Source of the DNA: Floccularia luteovirens
Taxonomy: Eukaryota > Basidiomycota > Agaricomycetes > Agaricales > Squamanitaceae
DNA: 64,000 nucleotides
NCBI GenBank assembly: GCA_009739215.1
Contig: VSJF01000003.1
Location: 1,426,001 to 1,490,000 of the forward strand
Direction of reading: 5' to 3'
Shown: piece after piece, positions 34,638 to 47,244 of the stretch
Layout: the number at the start of each line of letters is the position of its first letter
Numbering within the stretch: the first letter of the stretch is position 1
Translations under genes and position numbers: made by a program
Notes under the pieces: generated by a model
What the model saw: the letters and a program-made list of their open reading frames with translations, nothing else
Database searches by the model: none
What the model was told of the DNA's origin: nothing

Positions 34638-37535
34638 TTATTTCGTGGGTTCACCCAATCCATACATCCGGTCAATCTCACTCTTGTACATGTTGTACGC
34701 GTCCTTTCGTCGGATTTTCATCGTAGGTGTCATCGTCCCATTCTCCAGACTAAACATTTCTGTCGTTAGGTGGATCCTTCGCACCATCTCGAATCTATAT
34801 CAAGTAACTTCTCAAATCAATCCTTCCTACCAAAGCGAATAAACATACCCTTTTAGCCCGTTCTTCTTCGTCTCCTTCGCAAGCGTCGCTAGAATGTGCT
34901 CAACCACCCTGTCATCTTTGCACGCGTTCCCCAATTCGGTTTTGTCTTCTGGGGATACCTTCTTCCCACTAACAAGTGACGCCACTGCCGCAAGCTGTAC
35001 AGGGTCGGGAACCAGAACAGCAACCAAATATGACTGTAAGCTATCACCATATACGAATATTTGAGCGATGATTGGCGAGCTGCAGTACATATTCTCTATC
35101 TTCTCAGGCGCGACGTATTCTCCCTGAGCCAACTTCATTATATTCTGAGTAGATAGCACAAAATGTGTTAATTTTGAACAGACGGGTGGAGAGGAGGGGC
35201 TGACTTTAACCCGGTCGATAATCTTGATACGACCGACAGAGTCAATTTCCGCAACATCGCCGGTATGTATCCATCCCTCATCGTCCACAGTTTCTTTCGT
35301 ATTAATTTCATCTTTGCATACACAAAATTATCAAAAGTTGCAATAAATAAGATAGCAAAAATTAGGCGCACCTTTATAATAAGTGGTAAAGCAATTCACA
35401 CCCCGTACACAAAGTTCACCGCGTGGGTTGGGTTTATCCTCTGCTGTGTAGTGCATAGCCGGTACGTCGATCAGTTTCACCTCGTTGACAGGTTGTGGAG
35501 GCCCGACGGTGCCGCTACTGCTGATATCGCCTGGCCACGTTAATGCACACGTCGCGCAATTTTCTGTCATACCATAACTGTATAAACGATTAGCTACGCA
35601 AATCGAATCTAAGCAGTGACATCAACTCTGACCCTGAATACTACACGTCAGCTTTATATATAGGCGGGAGAGTCTAACCCAAATATACCTTCGTCTACCT
35701 TGCATGCAAGTGCAATTTTTAGGAAGTCCATCACGTCTGCGCTTATCGGTGCTGATCCGCTTGTGACAAGTAAGATGGATCCGCCAAGTACAGCTTGGAT
35801 CTGAAAGTTCATTGCTTAGCATATATTGTCAGGATTGCACTATATCTCACCTTTCGGAATACTAGCTTATCCCATAATGCATGCGTTACCTCTCCTGTGG
35901 TGTGTAATCTTTCCAACTTAGTGCTAATAGCCTTTCTAAAAAGATAACCTTTGAGTCCCGGAACGTTACCGCCAACCATAGCAGCCTGATACACCCTGTT
36001 CAGCACACGAGGTACCGAAGGGAAGTAATGAGGTTTGAGGATTTGCACGTCTTCAAGCAAGCGCAGCGGGTCACCAGTTGAGTAGCCGATACGGGCCCCA
36101 ACTGCGGTGGAACACAGTTCACAAATACGCTGCAAAAAGAAGTTTTCATCGAGATGTCGCGTGGAATTACGAGTAATAACATACCTCGTAGATATGTGCG
36201 AGAGGCAGGTATGAGAAAACCACGCCATCTTCCGGAAGCTCCAATCCATACATATTGGATTGAGTAGCCATCGCTAAATTTTTGTGGAGCAATAATGCAC
36301 CTGCTGTAATGTTAACAAGATTTCAGTGATGTCTTTACGTCTATCTGACCTTTAGGATTGCTTGTTGTACCCTAAAAATAGGAAAACATATTGTAGATGT
36401 GGTCGAAATCATGAAGGTAAAACATACGGAAGTGTAACATATCACAGCAACATTATTAGGCTTGGCCCGGATAGGTTCCATTAGGTTTGCGTTGCCAAAT
36501 TCCTCCACTAACTGCAATTCAGTATGAAGTAAGAGCATATCGTAGATATCACTCACTCTCTTGGAAATCTTTGAGTTCTAATCCAGCTACTGTGGCCCAC
36601 TCATTCAGTACCCTATGCATCTCGGGTGACAATAGGTCTATTGATACAATCATTTTCAGACTTGGAACGTTCGGCGCGAGCTTTATAAGCAATGGCAAGT
36701 GATCTTGAGTTGCGAAGACGACGGATAGGTGTGCATGTTTAATACTATGGGGTGATATCAGGAAACACCACTTTTTCAAAATTACAGGATGAAATTTACA
36801 TATATTCTGTGTGAACATAGTCAACGGGAAACCACAAGATAGAGATTTGGGAAATGAGAACTCACCCACAGAATCCTTCCCAAAAGTATCATATAAACTG
36901 ACCGAAACTTTGTTATAACTTTGAAGCGCGATGTCAATTATTTGCCATTCTTATGATTGATCAATGAGAAAAGAGTCATTAAAATCTCACGAACAAACAA
37001 AACATCAGAAATACGCACCTGGTCTATTGCCTGACCAAATCCCAACAGTTTCGTACTCCCCTCCGCCAAGTTTCCCGTTATTGAATAATGCACACAATGC
37101 ACTTCCTATCCGGCGTCTCTTGAGGTCAACGTCGCCATAAGTCAACCAGTTATAATGGTTGGCATATTGCAACGGCCTGGCTGAGATCATGGGACGGTGA
37201 CCCAAAAATGCCCGGTTCGGTCCTGACTTTAGACCGTCCTCAAAAATCTGGTCCAGGGCTGTTAGACTGTTTGGAGTGTCCTCGCCGATTAAGCCCCAAA
37301 CACCTATACATTATGTATTAAGATGATCGAAGATAATGCAGAATTGACAGGACGTACCGTTGCGATAGTGAGCTACGATAAGTTGGCATTTTTGGTAAAT
37401 TTTAACGTTTTGTAAAGTGTATTAATGGCGCATACCTGTTTGACCCGGCCGCTTCGTACCCGGGACGGGTACAGACTGTTTGTCGTAAGGCATAATAGCT
37501 GGCCATTTTACAATCTTTTCACCGACGAGAGGCAT
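34638..37535 (-). CDS. FAA1: Long-chain fatty acid-CoA ligase
   Basis: An adenylate-forming enzyme that activates long-chain fatty acids for lipid synthesis and beta-oxidation; the FAA1/FAA4-like symbol is approximate. Motifs in order: NWLTYGDVD, VGIWSGNRPEWQI, YDTFGKDSVEYVINHA, the ATP/AMP-binding CYTSGTTSNPKG (split by an intron after CYTS), SYLPLAHIYE, RICELCSTAVGARIGY, PSVPRVLNRVY, GYGMTENCA, GPPQPVNEVKLID, RGELCVRG, DEGWIHTGDVAEID and [27 protein letters not shown]. About ten introns are inferred. The chosen start at 37535 (MPLVGEKIVKW) is followed by two small exons (AHYRN, then GVWGLIGEDTPNS) that restore the family pattern. It ends RMYGLGEPTK at 34638-34640. No signal peptide. Confidence 0.94.
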
Positions 37536-38218
37536 TGTGAAGCGAAAGAAAGTGAAAGTCAAGGAGAGAAATGAAAGTGATGAATGAAACGCCCTGATGA
37601 ACCTTGTCGAAACCGGGGTGAGAGATTGCGGGTCCAAGTACCATGTGAATATTGAAAAGTGCTCGGCAATATTAGACGCCGTTGTCTCAAAGTCACATTG
37701 CCAACATTTACCACCTCTCAAATGCCAAGCTACATGCAGGTATAGGTCTATATTGTAAAGGACATTTGCTACTTTTTTTAGGCAACCATGATAACGAAAT
37801 TTGTAAACGTACCTGATTTATTTTCAACCAGATGCTACTTATAATTTTTATTCTTAGTGCAATCCAAGACCCTAACCATTGATCAGTGTCCTGGTACTCC
37901 TTCATCTGCCCCGGGTAAGTTGCATACAACCTCTGTGATACTTTTCAGCTCCAAGTTCACGTCATCCATCCACGAAGTTCAAAATAATATGGCTCAAGTT
38001 CTTAAATGTATTTCTGTCATCTAACTTCCTGTGTCGGGTTCTCCAGAATAATTAGCGATTTTCAGATTTTCGATCACGTCACTGAAATAGCCTTTGTCAT
38101 GTGATTATTCAGTTCCACCCAGGTAATAACTTAGTACAAGATACTAAGTAAAACTATGGTTACAATGGGAGCAACCAACCATAATCTCGTATACATGGTA
38201 AATCTACATCAAGACTAT
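37536..38218. other. Intergenic stretch
   Basis: Upstream flank of the acyl-CoA ligase and downstream flank of the penta-EF-hand gene. No supportable exon on either strand. Confidence 0.4.
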
Positions 38219-39259
38219 TTAGGGCGTACTGAGAACTATCTGTTGATAAAGCGTGAGTTTGACGCAGAGTAAAATTTTCTCCTACTTACAGCCATAAAAT
38301 CCTCATAATTAAGTTGGACCCATCCATCATGGTCTGTATCAGCTCTGGCGTAGTTTTCGTCAGTTGTGCCGGTGCTCTGCGACACGAAGACTAACCTCTG
38401 GAATGCTTCAGTCAGTGTCTTCACGGTAACGGAAGCTCTCATGAACCGGTCAAAAGTAATCCCAGCGGGAGCTCCATATCCAGCCGATGGTTGAGATGCT
38501 GAAGTTCCTCGTCTCAACATTATTGGACTTTGTTGGATCAATGCTGTGCACTTACAGTATTTTTGTGCAATGAGTTGAAAAATAAATGGAGAAAGATCAT
38601 AACCGAAATTCTTGAAAGCTTCGGACAGTTCCCTCCCTTCAATAGTCCCCGAGCGGTCTCGGTCAAAATGTCGGAAGACATTCTGCCAATCTGAAATGTA
38701 CTTCCAAAGTCCAGCAAATTCTAGGAAAAAGTTCATGCAACCGGTTAATAAGACAAAAAGTAAATATGGTTCAGGAAACACCATTAAAGTTGATGGTCCC
38801 GCTGTGGTCAGTGTCCTGGCCGGTGATTTAATAAAACAAAAATGAAATATGAGTAATAGAAAGACTCACAAAAATCCCCATCAACATCTTGAGGGTATCT
38901 AAGTCGAAACCTGTATATATATGAGGCTCAATATTACATTCTGCGCAATATTGTGAGGTAGCTCACGAGTCCAATCCCCTTGACGGTGAGAAGTTAATTA
39001 GCCCGAGTTGTAAGTTCGCATAAAATGGAGTAAAGTGACCATTGACAAGGGCAGTCTGTAGTTCATGCACACTAATTGATCCGGAGTGATCTTCATCTAC
39101 GGCTTGAAACCATTGCCACAGCTGAGGGTCTACACCTTGGGGTGGCCTGGGCTGGTAACTGTGGTGAGCGCTTGAGTGATAACCGGGACCATAGTTTGGT
39201 GCACGCTGGGGGTGCTGGCGATGATGTTGGTGAGGTTGTCCGTAAGGAGAATTGTACAT
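38219..39259 (-). CDS. PEF1: Penta-EF-hand calcium-binding protein (ALG-2/peflin type)
   Basis: A Tyr/His/Pro/Gln-rich N-terminus (about 45 residues) precedes five EF hands, the layout of Pef1/peflin/ALG-2. Calcium loops are visible at VDEDHSGSISVHEL (EF1), FDTDHSGTINFNEF (EF2), FDRDRSGTIEGREL (EF3), a degenerate fourth hand, and ADTDHDGWVQLNYEDF (EF5, the usual pairing hand). EF1-EF3 keep acidic ligands. Introns split EF1 from EF2 and EF2 itself; another separates TYEDFMA from a short last exon IVLSTP (TAA 38219-38221). The start at 39259 (MYNSPYG) is the first ATG of the open exon. In fungi such proteins act in cation homeostasis and budding; the partner here is unknown. Confidence 0.9.
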
Positions 39260-39562
39260 GATGGGAGGATACAAAGCTAGAACTACTGCGAAACGGGTTG
39301 TTATTGGTATAAAGTAAAGAATCGGCGCCTATCGTTTGACTTAGACGACCGCCGCTGCCACTGGAAAGCTTTCATGCATTGCATCATCCAGTGGCTGTGT
39401 ATGTTTGTGGTACAGCCCCATCAATGATTATGTCAGATTTATGACTCGTAGTAATATAACGATCAGCGTAGGACAGATATTAATCCTCTAAGTAGTATCA
39501 TTCCATCTAGTAGTAATGCAAACAGAATTACTGCGCCATAAACCAGTCGTAAAAAGTATCAT

Positions 39563-40569
39563 TCAGAATCCATGACTTTCATGATTGCTGCCAATCCGCG
39601 AAGTTGACTTTTTGGCATATCGCTCGTACTTGGTCGGTTGTCCGTATGCAATTTCTGCAGTTTTTATCTGATAATGGAATCATTTAAGCGATCATCCAGA
39701 GTTAACTATAGGACTGACTTACCAGAATATCCGCAGTTAATCCTTTCACTGGGGACGCTGCGGTTCGGAACCGATGCATTCGATATTCAGTGTTGCCTAG
39801 TATGGACATTACGGAGTCGGTAGTGTGCTTAGCGAATAAGAAATAATTAGAGGGGGTTCGAGACTTTTCAAGAACCCACATAATATTCTGTCTCGTAGGG
39901 CCAATCTTCACCAACTGGCACGAGTGTTTCCGTCAATTTCACTAAACTCGGGTCCAAAATGGCCTGTAAGGGATGACTGAAAATGTTGGAAACTTCGTCC
40001 TCGGAAGCGGTAAGAACTTCCAGGACATCCAAGCGAGTAAGCAGGGCGACAACAGGGGTCACAATTAGCTTGTGCAATGACATGAAAGGTTCCAGATATC
40101 CAATTGTGTGAATATCAGGACAATTCAACGGTAAAGACACCTCTTCGTGGGCTTCGCGGAACTTGTAGTAAGAGACTGTCGGATTTCTGATACGAGATTA
40201 TGTGAATCAGGTCACGCACAGCAGTCGCAATCAGACTACCGTCATTGACATCCATCTTTCCTCCGGGAAGTGCGGTTTGTCCAGCGTGTGTCCTCAAAGA
40301 TTTCGACCGTGTGGTCAGCAATACGCGCAGCAACCCAGCCTCTTCATAAAGAAGGACCAGAACTGCTGCAAGCCTAGACTGTGCTATATGATGTCTTTGA
40401 GTCAGATATATGTAATTTCTTCGAATAAGTTTAATTCACGAAGACAAACGGATACTTCAGGTGGCTCCGTGCTGAGGTTGGCGGTCAAGCGGGAAATACA
40501 CGATCTGTTGACTGGAGATAGCAAGTTCAGGACATCTTGGGGTAAGTGCGAGCTCCTAGCAAGATCCAT
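39563..40569 (-). CDS. PCD1: Peroxisomal/mitochondrial CoA diphosphatase (Nudix hydrolase, PCD1/NUDT7 type)
   Basis: It hydrolyses CoA derivatives to 3',5'-ADP and 4'-phosphopantetheine. Seen: SRLAAVLVLLYEEAG, VLLTTRSKSLRTHAGQTALPGG (UPF0035/CoA signature), a Nudix box GGKMDVND ... ATAV/REAHEEV, GYLEPFMSLHKLIVTPVVAL, FSHPLQAILDP, EDWPYETEYY, EYRMHRFRTAASPVKGLTADIL and IKTAEIAYGQPTKYERYAKK. The conserved Asp in place of the first Nudix Glu is normal for CoA hydrolases. Introns: after TEPPE, inside the Nudix box, after ETEYY and after ADIL. The junction within the Nudix box (about 40155-40205) is not resolved, as no GT donor keeps frame. Start at 40569 (MDLARSSH), stop at 39563. Confidence 0.88.
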
Positions 40570-41148
40570 GACAGATCTGATTATCCTGCAAGAAACTTCA
40601 ATAGAAAGACGATGAAATTCGAGGTAGAGGAACGCAACTATGCCGGCCCGAGACAGCTTAATTTGCTACCCGGGTTCCGTGGATCTGATGTACCTTCCTA
40701 AAGTAATAATATAAGTAGTAAATCTGAATTGGCGACTTAAAAACAACAATGTCTGTCAGAAGTTGACAAATGGTGATGGGTACAGACTATACAAACATCC
40801 AAATTCTGAAAGTTTGATATATTCTACTTCCCTGACCGACACCTCGCAGAAAAAAGCCCGATCTCAAGAATAAATAAATTGAAGAAGTTGGTAGATGTCA
40901 AACTTCCAGCCGTAGTTATGGATCAGAGGGGTCGGAAGGCTGAAGAAAAGCACCGGCATCGGTAATATCGTGTTACATTTCTGTTACAAACTTACAGTGG
41001 CAGTCCGTGGGATGTACAGCACAAGGTTGTCGGATATATCCTGATTGGTTGCTACGCAAAGGGAAAATCCAACAGTCAGGAGGACATTCAACAAATGAAA
41101 GTAGCAGGTTAAGTCAGCCCATGAGGCCCCTTCGTTTTCTTATCACCA

Positions 41149-43449
41149 TCAAATAGGAGACTTCCGACCGACTTTGAGCACCTGGTACAATTCATCGACC
41201 TTTAATGGATGCTTCATATAGTCATGGGAAGCAAAACTATATGATGCATGCCGAGAAAATGGGTCGTCCGCCGTCAGGAACAGGAGCAGCTAATGGCTTT
41301 ACACGTAGATCAGGAGCACCAACAAGGGTTGAGCTCGCAAAGATGACTCCAACACTGATATAAAACTAGAGGGTCGGTGTCATAATAGAAGCAGCTGAGT
41401 ATTGAATCGCGGTCCCCAGCATGCAGCCAAGTTCTGGTTTTCGAAAGACACTAGATTGGGGATGTACAGCATTTCTCCTTCTGAAGGATAGTCTCAGGAA
41501 TTCGATCATGAGGGTCACATTAATGGAATGTGCTGGTCCGCGGGCTGACACAACCAAGTCCGGATAGTCAATGGACAATGTCATGAACGTGATGGGGTAC
41601 CAATAGAATTGCTGCTTTTTACATGAGAATTCTGCTCTGCTCCATGGTGTCATGAAACGGGCTACTTACTGTTAGTAATGGAACAAGACCAATGTTTGTT
41701 CCTTGTGGTGGGACAAGTCCGTCAGCCAATGATAAATTGGAGCCAATAAGATTTAACCCTCAAACGTTCTGACGACACCGGCGTTATAATCACCCTCAGA
41801 AAGTATTATAGTGTGGGGTGTGGTTGGCTCCTGATCTAATCCTGCATATGGCGATAGTTGTAAATCGGTGGAATAAGTTAACTCTCCGAATCTCATACCA
41901 CTCGCGTAACATGGCTGTCCCAGCGTGAAATCGAAAGCTATGCTTCATCCGGTCTGAACAATAGGCCATGAGGATTAATAGTAGTAAGGTTTTGTCATAC
42001 CACTCCTGCGTAAATGCATAAAAAGGGAAAATTGACATCGGATCTTTGTGTGAATCGATGGGTGCAAACGGAGCCATTGCTATCGCTAGATGCCGATTCC
42101 AAGTATGAAACGCTCAGCCATTGGTCTACCGGATCCTGAATTCTGGACTAAGAAGTAAGTTACCGACAATAGCGATCAGCGACGGTGAGGACAATGCCCG
42201 AGACTTATTGGATTGAAGAAGAAAATAGACTGGAAAGTATATTAAGAAGACTGCCCACTGAGAAGAACCACCGGAAGGAATAAGGGTGACAAGGTTTTCC
42301 TCTATGAATACACCTGAGATGTGATGACAGATTGTCAGCAATGACAGCACTCGATACGGTTAAATTATTCTGAGGGTTACTTCATATCATTTTGAGTGAT
42401 CCTTGCCGAGAATGGTATCACGAATGGTTTTGATTCTGATAAGGAGTTGGACATTGAGCTTTATATGTAACGATTGGAAAGTGATATTCATCGCGAGGAG
42501 GCGCTGGGTGAGTGTGATAGGCAACAGAGGTCATCCCGAACATTCTTCGAAAAAGATTGCAAACGCTAGGACATATCAGTCAATGGCCGCGTTAACTCAT
42601 TCCCGACCATAGGACTTCTAAGAACATCTTAGCCTTTCCCATGAGCATGTGAGAAGAGAGCTCCGCTGAGGAGTCCGAGGATTGTTCTAGTGGCAGGATT
42701 TACACATATAATTGGGAACGGCATCTTCGTTATTTTCGTCCCATAAAATCCAAACACCCTGACAGCATGAGGATGTCACAAGGGAGCTTTCCTGAGGTGG
42801 GAGAATGCGTCTGCAGAACGTACGAGACACAAGCTTTTTTCCTGCTATGGTTTGATTTGATGAACGTATGCAAGGCGAGAAGTCATCAGGGTCACTGATG
42901 CGAACTTGGTGGCGCAACTATTAGTATTTACTGGCCGCGATTATCAATAGACCAATTCTTCATATTCTACAAGAAAAGACTGCCGAATTCAATGTAGACC
43001 GAGTGCATGGGGATAGCGAGGTTATCCTGCTCCAGTTCATTAAACTTTTTCTCGTATTTCGTAGTTATTTTCACCCTGTCCAGTTCGTCGGGGAAGTGTT
43101 GTTTAGGCGGATTATTATATTATTCCCCGAATGTGTTTCCGCCTATATGGATTCAAACAATTCCATCGTAGACGCCCCTACAGCCACAAAACCTCGGCTG
43201 AGCCTGAGGACCAGTATCATCCTTGTCCTGGTATATATAACATACTGAATTGGTTTCGGGATTAATATCTACGTGAAGAGGATGTTGCATGGGATAAACT
43301 GTCTCTCTTAATGACCTTGAGTTGAAGGGCAGAAAGAAATCTGATCGTGTCAAAAATGTCCGATTCTGCGCAGAGGTGAAAACGTCAGAGAACACAATCT
43401 GTCCTAACCTGGAAGTTGTTTGCGACACCGGCCCGGCAGCACTTTCCAC
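41149..43449 (-). CDS. Unresolved coding-like region, many small exons or a decayed gene
   Basis: No family recognised. Several protein-like stretches lie on this strand in order: SDVFTSAQNRTFLTRSDFF, KYEKKFNELEQDNLAIPMHS, VRISDPDDFSPCIRSSNQ, TILGLLSGALFSHAHGKG, TLGQPCYASGMRFGELTYST, SPYAGLDQEPTTPHTIILSE, GSNLSLADGLVPPQGTNIGL, VIFASSTLVGAPDLRVKPLA and finally HDYMKHPLKVDELYQVLKV ending at a TGA (41149-41151). Good donors (GTATGT at about 43262, GTAAGT at about 41667) occur between some. Other joins need frame changes without clear splice sites, so part may be a pseudogene. It points away from the HAD gene and toward PCD1. Confidence 0.35.
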
Positions 43450-43635
43450 CCCGGCTACCGGTTTGTGCTATGATTGCCGAGATATTACAGCTTTAACGAC
43501 AACGACGAACATTCCGAGCGCATTTGTGAGTACCGAGATTCGTCTTACTCAGCTGTTCACCAAAATGAATGTTCAGGATAGCTCGTTTTCTAACAAGGGC
43601 TTACGTACATTAACCCGCAACCTTACAGGAATTAC

Positions 43636-44881
43636 ATGGCATCTTCCCCATTCAAAGCGGTTATTTTTGACGTATGTCATGAACTTTCTCTTGTGGAAAC
43701 CCTGTACTATGTATCACCAGATAGGGGGAGTTGTCCTGAGAAGTCCTTTTATTGCAATTGCTAAATACGAACACAAGCACCATTTGCCACAGGACTATCT
43801 TAACTGCTCTATGTACGTTATTTTTCATCAGTGATAGATTAATCGAGAGTTCATGAATATAGTGTGGGACGAGGTTCCCAAGGTGCTTGGCAGAAATTTG
43901 AACGAGGAGAAATAGATTTGCTTTCTTTTTACAAAACCTTTAGCCAAGATTTGTCAGATACCGTCAACGGAAACCAATGGTTGGGATAATTTCTTCAATA
44001 ATGAGTTACTGAATTTTACTAGTACCAGGTATAAAGCCTACTGCGATCGCAAGGGCATCGGTGGGGATCTGTTCTTATTGACATCTTGTATATATCTTAA
44101 CAATCTGATTAGTCTGTCCACCATTACCAGAGAGACTGAATATTGATGGACGGGAGGTATGGCTTATTTTACATACACAATTTTCTTTGATCATATCTCA
44201 ACAATTTCCTAGCTTTTCGGAGCTATGATGCAGGAATCGAGTGTATATGACCCTCATATCAAAAACGCAATATTAAGAATAAGAGGTAAGCATTGACATA
44301 CTTCAAATAGAGTTTATGATGCACATAATCTTAGCAAATGGAATGCACAAGATCATAGCACTTACAAACAATTTCGCAAAAGTAGATGTACCCCCAGAAG
44401 AACTTTCCTATCTCGGATGGGAAGATGGGGCAATACCCAAACATTTACGGGAACTTTTCGATGACTTCTGCGATAGCAGTGCATTGGGAATGAGGTTCGT
44501 TCCAACAACTCGTAAGAGGAAGGCATATAGTTATACTGCCTGTCACAGAAAGCCTGAGCCAGAGTTCTATCTGCTTGCTTGCAAACGTAACAATATACAA
44601 CCTGAAGAAGCTGTCTTCCTCGACGATATTGGCTTGTAAATTTAACTAATTTCTGTATATGCGAAGCGTCACAAAAACTGATATTTTTATAGGAACCTTA
44701 AGGCCGCGAAAAAACTTGGGATGACGACGATTTGTATGTTTCCTCGGGTGTTTACTAGGTCACCGCAGTACTTACTAACCAGCTAGATGTACCAATTGGG
44801 GGAACTCTTGAAGCGGTCAAGACTCTTCAGGCGATTATTGGTATTGACCTTATCAGCGAGGATGAGACCGCAAAGTTATGA
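43636..44881 (+). CDS. HAD-superfamily hydrolase (epoxide hydrolase N-terminal/ACAD10 type)
   Basis: The first exon encodes MASSPFKAVIFD, spliced to IGGVVLRSPFIAIAKYEHKH: the nucleophile DxG motif of the HAD fold. Then come GAWQKFERGEIDLLSFY, YDPHI, IIALTNNFAKVDVP (motif II T), the ELSYLGWEDG insert, FDDFCDSSALGMRKPEPEFY (motif III K) and EAVFLDDIGLNLKAAKKLGM (motif IV DD). It ends DLISEDETAKL (TGA 44879-44881). The protein is about 270 residues; about eight introns are inferred, several under 60 bp. Family members hydrolyse phosphate esters or epoxides; the substrate here is unknown. Start at 43636 is the only Met before motif I. Confidence 0.9.
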
Positions 44882-45578
44882 TTCCATCTATATGGTATAG
44901 ATTCTAATTCTGTATTCTATCATGAATACGAGAAGTCTAGTAGAGAGTCCATATGATGTTATTTCTTGGAGGCTAATTAGAGTTTAGTGGTAATCTCAAT
45001 TCTCCAGACATTATATTTTCAGAAGGGTTTATCTGAAGCTGGCGTCTTATCTTCGTAATAAGATCCCAGCTGAACAAAGGTTGTGATTAAACATGCTGAG
45101 TGAGCAGAAATATCTCAGTGGCTCACTACTGGAACTTTGACCAAGACCTCACGTCGAACGAGAGGTGTCACTGAAAGTAACTAGAGAACACATAAGAAAA
45201 CAGTGGAAAGGAGAATGGCATGATGAAGAACATACAAGGAGTGCAGCTGTTCCAGCACCGACTGACCATATTCCGAGGGTAGGTATCCATCTTTTGGAGG
45301 CCTAGGATGTAGTTGGCATTGTCAATGTACAATAGCAATGAGAGGGGGGGTAAGGCTCACAGTAAGCGTCGCCTTGAGAGGAGTTTGTGCGTGGAAAGCA
45401 ATTCGGGCCATAAGAACAACTTTTTTGAGGTGGATGTTTGAGTGGAGTAGCGGAAAACAACGCCGGACAGCGCCGCACACACCGAGCAACCCACCGTAAA
45501 CGCTTTGACGTAATCATTTACAAATTTTCACTTCGCCAACTTTGGCTTTATTAAAAGTTTTGCTTCACTTGCGACGAA
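44882..45578. other. Intergenic stretch upstream of NOP16
   Basis: About 700 bp; no supportable exon. The open frame 45302-45517 (minus) has no motif. Promoter of NOP16 is presumed to lie here. Confidence 0.4.
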
Positions 45579-46755
45579 ATGGCTAACCCTCGACAACGAC
45601 GCAAAGGTCGTTCTTCAAATTATAAACCTGTTTCACATTCTCGACATGCGAAAAGGAATATGAAGAAAATGCCTCGTGAGCCTCTGAAATACCTCGAAAT
45701 ACCCAGGTAATTTATCAGCTATGCATGGTAGCTGTCCGCGGCCCCAAAGTTTTACAAGACTCATGGGACAAGATGAAAACTGTTAGACAAAAGTAAGTAC
45801 ATATTTGCGAAAGTACGTTTGCCCCGGACATTTTTACTGTCACGATTAGTTTGTTTATCTTCTTCATTTTATATACTCGTTCTTTCATAGTCTCTGATCT
45901 GACACGGCTGAAGTTACGCAGCCCTTGGGTTGGTTCATGATTTAAATCCGTCAGCCGCAGGTGGCGTCGAGGAAGCGGTGGTTTCGAATACCAGCCTTAC
46001 TGCAATTGAATCAGGAATCTCTTTATCCCTCAAAGAAACCGAATCAAAAATTCCGGTCGGTTATGGCAGAATTGTACGAGATGATCACGGTCAAGTCATA
46101 CGAATAGAATTACCCGATCCACCAGAAGATGAGAATACACATGGGAATGACTTGGATCCTGAAGTAGATGAACATCTTCTCAAAAAATGGGCAATAAAAC
46201 TTGGAGACGACACGTCAAGGAAAGTCGACGTTAGTCAACAGGGAAAATGTATCAAAGGCGAGTAACATCATATGCAGGTTACATTCTTTCTAAGTTCGGA
46301 AGAGCTGTGGGCAAGTGATCTGCCTGAGCCATTAAGCACAGGTCCATGAAACAAGCGGAACATCTTGTATCCTGTGAAAGTCAATGAAATATCTTATCAT
46401 TGTCAATTTACCTGTGCTTGTAAGCTCCCCAGTCCGTTCTCAACGCGATCTCAGCAGACTAAATTTGTTGCTGTTCATCAACCTACGATGTCTATTCTTG
46501 TACACTAACTGATATCAAAATTTCATAGAACTAGAACGAATTTCTTCTACGTATCAGTCAACAACTTTGTCTGCGGCATTGTCGGGGGTCGGACAACGGC
46601 ATGCATCCAGTGGAGAAGTTGCGTATCTTCGCAGGTTGGTGGATAAGTATGAAAACAATGTGGAGCGGATGGCGAGAGACCGGAAGCTAAATCCTGAACA
46701 GCGGACGGAAGGTCAATTAAGACGGGCATTGAAAAGAGCAGGCTTTGGGGTGTGA
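45579..46755 (+). CDS. NOP16: Ribosome biogenesis protein Nop16
   Basis: A nucleolar factor for 60S subunit assembly. The start MANPRQRRKGRSS ... HSRHAKRNMKKMP is the basic Nop16 N-terminus. After an intron (about 45679-45730) comes VRGPKVLQDSWDKMKTVRQN, and after another (about 45792-45919) YAALGLVHDLNPSAAGGVEE, followed by PVGYGRIVRDDHGQVIRIEL. A third intron of about 260 bp, unusually long for this window, ends before LERISSTYQS. The C-terminus is the family's SSGEVAYLRRLVDKYENN, ARDRKLNPEQRTEGQLRRAL and RAGFGV (TGA 46753-46755). A small exon inside the long intron cannot be excluded. Confidence 0.92.
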
Positions 46756-47244
46756 TGTTTTTGGCCGATGCATCCGGGGCTAGTTAAATCATACTATTGC
46801 TATAAATTGCCTATTGTGTCGAGCTGATTATCGCCTTCCGCATCATATCTGACAGAAATCGATCAGATCTATGAACTAGCTAGAAGCACTAATACATTTA
46901 TAAATTTAGGAAGTGTGGATGTTTGTCTTCAAAGTAGGAAACCAAGCTATACAATCATTAGTCATGGTGATAACGTGGAAAAGCTAGTAGAACAGTAAGC
47001 ATACAAAGAAAAAAAAAAATTAAGTTTTACATATTGGACCGGCGACATAAATGTTGCGGGCAGCTATGAAAAGCAAATGTCAGATTTATGAATGAAGAAA
47101 TGTTGAAGAGGAGTAGCATATGGGGTGGGTGTGAATGAGAAGCAAGGCGGGAACGGGGAACACATTGTCGACCCCAATTCGAGTTACATGTCGTCGCCAA
47201 AATTATAGTATTCAGTGTTGTGATGACATGTCAACGCTCAGCGC
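46756..47244. other. Intergenic stretch
   Basis: Convergent 3' flanks of NOP16 and the minus-strand gene that ends at 47245. It contains an A-rich run (about 47009-47021) and no supportable exon. Confidence 0.4.
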
